Positions 62,661 through 64,000 of a stretch of DNA of 64,000 bases are shown here, piece by piece (positions within the stretch are counted from its first letter, which is position 1; the number at the start of each line of letters is the position of its first letter). The position numbers and the translations under genes are program-made. The DNA is from Rummeliibacillus stabekisii (GTDB lineage Bacteria; Bacillota; Bacilli; Bacillales_A; Planococcaceae), in the NCBI RefSeq assembly GCF_007988965.1, contig NZ_BJVD01000009.1, positions 1 through 64,000 on the forward strand, given 5' to 3'. The notes under the pieces are model-generated. The model was not told where the DNA came from and searched no databases. It worked only from the letters and a program-made list of their open reading frames with translations.

Positions 62661-64000
62661 CTATTTTGTTGCTAATTCTTTGACATTCACGACAAATTCT
62701 CCATCTTTAACATCAAATTCAACGCGTTGTCCAGTTAAGACAGTGCCTTTTAATATTTCTTCTGATAGGCGGTCTTCTATATTTTTTTGGATAGCTCTGC
62801 GCAATGGGCGGGCACCGTATTGCGGATCGTATCCTTCTTCTGCAATTTTGTCGATTGCTTCCGTTGTAAGATCGAGCGTAATATCTTGTTCATGTAGGCG
62901 TTTTGTTAATTGTTTTACCATTAGATTTACAATTTTGCGCAAATCTTCTTTTTCTAATGAGTGGAAGACAATCATTTCGTCGATACGGTTTAAGAACTCT
63001 GGACGGAATGCTTTTTTCAATTCTTCCATCATGACACTTTTTGCATTTTCTTGGCTTTGTGATGCACTTTGAGCACCAAAACCAAGTGATTTGCGGTATT
63101 TTAATGCCTCTGCACCTACATTGGATGTCATAATAACCACCGTATTACGGAAGTCCACTACACGGCCTTTGGAATCCGTTAAACGGCCATCGTCCAACAC
63201 TTGTAATAAGATATTGAAAACATCCGGGTGAGCTTTCTCAATTTCATCAAGCAAAATAACAGAATATGGTTTGCGGCGTACTTTCTCTGTCAGCTGACCA
63301 CCTTCCTCAAAACCGACATATCCTGGAGGCGATCCAACAAGTCGAGAAGTCGAATGTTTTTCCATGTATTCGGACATATCTACACGGATCATGGCATCTT
63401 CATCACCGAACATTACTTCAGCTAAAGCCCGGGCAAGTTCTGTTTTACCAACACCTGTTGGGCCTAAGAAAATAAAGGAACCGATTGGACGTTTTGGATC
63501 TTTTAATCCTGCACGAGCACGGCGAATCGCTCTTGAAATAGCTTCAACTGCTTCGCTTTGGCCTACTACTCGTTTATGCAACTCATCCTCTAAGTTCAAC
63601 AGCTTCTCTGATTCAGCTTGCGCCAGTTTAGAGACCGGGACACCCGTCCACATGGACACAACTTCCGCAATATCATTCACCGTTACCTTAGATTCTGATT
63701 TACCTTGCGCTTCTTTCCATTCTTTTTTCGTGCTGTTCAATTTATCTTTAAGCTTTTGTTCAGAATCACGTAAGGACGCAGCTTTTTCAAATTCTTGAGA
63801 TTGGACTGCAGCCATTTTTTCAGAATGAAGTGAGTCTAGCTCTTGTTCTAATTCTTTTAAATCTGGTGGTGTTGTAAATGAACGCAACCTAACTTTAGAT
63901 CCTGCTTCATCGATTAAGTCAATTGCTTTGTCAGGCAAGAAACGGTCTGAAATGTAACGGTCTGACATTTTAGCAGCCGCTTCAATAGCTTCATCTGTAA
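62661..64000 (-). CDS. clpC: ATP-dependent Clp protease ATPase subunit ClpC, C-terminal part
   Basis: About 445 residues are visible; the 5' end lies beyond the window edge. It begins in the first AAA module end ([20 protein letters not shown]), then the UVR-containing coiled middle domain ([17 protein letters not shown]). The second AAA module has [17 protein letters not shown] and the ClpP-binding loop region. ClpC unfolds substrates for ClpP and, with McsB and CtsR, handles stress. Confidence 0.96.
   Translation of the reverse strand, partial: TDEAIEAAAKMSDRYISDRFLPDKAIDLIDEAGSKVRLRSFTTPPDLKELEQELDSLHSEKMAAVQSQEFEKAASLRDSEQKLKDKLNSTKKEWKEAQGKSESKVTVNDIAEVVSMWTGVPVSKLAQAESEKLLNLEDELHKRVVGQSEAVEAISRAIRRARAGLKDPKRPIGSFIFLGPTGVGKTELARALAEVMFGDEDAMIRVDMSEYMEKHSTSRLVGSPPGYVGFEEGGQLTEKVRRKPYSVILLDEIEKAHPDVFNILLQVLDDGRLTDSKGRVVDFRNTVVIMTSNVGAEALKYRKSLGFGAQSASQSQENAKSVMMEELKKAFRPEFLNRIDEMIVFHSLEKEDLRKIVNLMVKQLTKRLHEQDITLDLTTEAIDKIAEEGYDPQYGARPLRRAIQKNIEDRLSEEILKGTVLTGQRVEFDVKDGEFVVNVKELATK

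Overview
The window is about 64 kb of a low-GC, endospore-forming Bacillota chromosome, most likely Planococcaceae/Caryophanaceae (Lysinibacillus- or Rummeliibacillus-like). The genus is inference. The spore-former call rests on gerD, kbaA, cwlD, sigH and a PdaB-like gene placed next to the ribosomal superoperon as in Bacillus. Nearly everything from about 64 kb down to 15.9 kb is read on the minus strand.

Minus-strand order from the right edge: clpC (cut by the window), radA, yacL, ispD, ispF, gltX, a cysteine T-box with cysE-cysS, mrnC, rlmB, rae1, sigH, rpmG, secE, nusG, rplK, rplA, an L10 leader with rplJ-rplL, ybxB, rpoB, rpoC, rpsL, rpsG, fusA, tuf, the S10-spc-alpha ribosomal cluster, ecfA1-ecfA2-ecfT, truA, rplM and rpsI. 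This is the classical Bacillus rif-to-alpha block, but three stretches are eroded. Between rpoC and rpsL lies a broken L7Ae-family gene (rplGB/ybxF), recognisable across a frameshift and stop codons. Between adk and infA lies a decayed methionine aminopeptidase gene (map), and the small KOW gene usually next to it is not seen. No disA is present between radA and yacL.

From about 15.9 kb to 4.3 kb an accessory segment separates rpsI from cwlD. It holds a stub of a CPCC cysteine-rich protein, a TPR-SUKH (SMI1/KNR4) protein, a VanZ-like membrane protein, the first 34 codons of a suppressor-of-fused protein, a complete inducible beta-lactamase system (blaI-blaR1 divergent from blaP, with three BlaI-type dyads), a collagen-like Pro/Gly-rich protein, a YhgE-like exporter with its PadR regulator and paired palindromic operators, and an archaeal/eukaryotic-type prolyl-tRNA synthetase under a proline T-box. 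SUKH and SuFu are families known as immunity proteins of polymorphic toxin systems, so part of this segment looks like a decaying immunity-gene locus.

The left edge returns to the conserved order cwlD, salA, gerD, kbaA, then a gene in the pdaB position whose product has lost the recognisable deacetylase metal motif.

Control elements legible in the sequence include two T-boxes with readable specifier codons (CCU, UGC), ribosomal leaders of L10, L11 and probably L13 type, a structured leader with its own terminator before ecfA1, several promoters with 17-nt spacers, and terminators at most operon ends. I saw no tRNA, rRNA, CRISPR array, insertion sequence or prophage.
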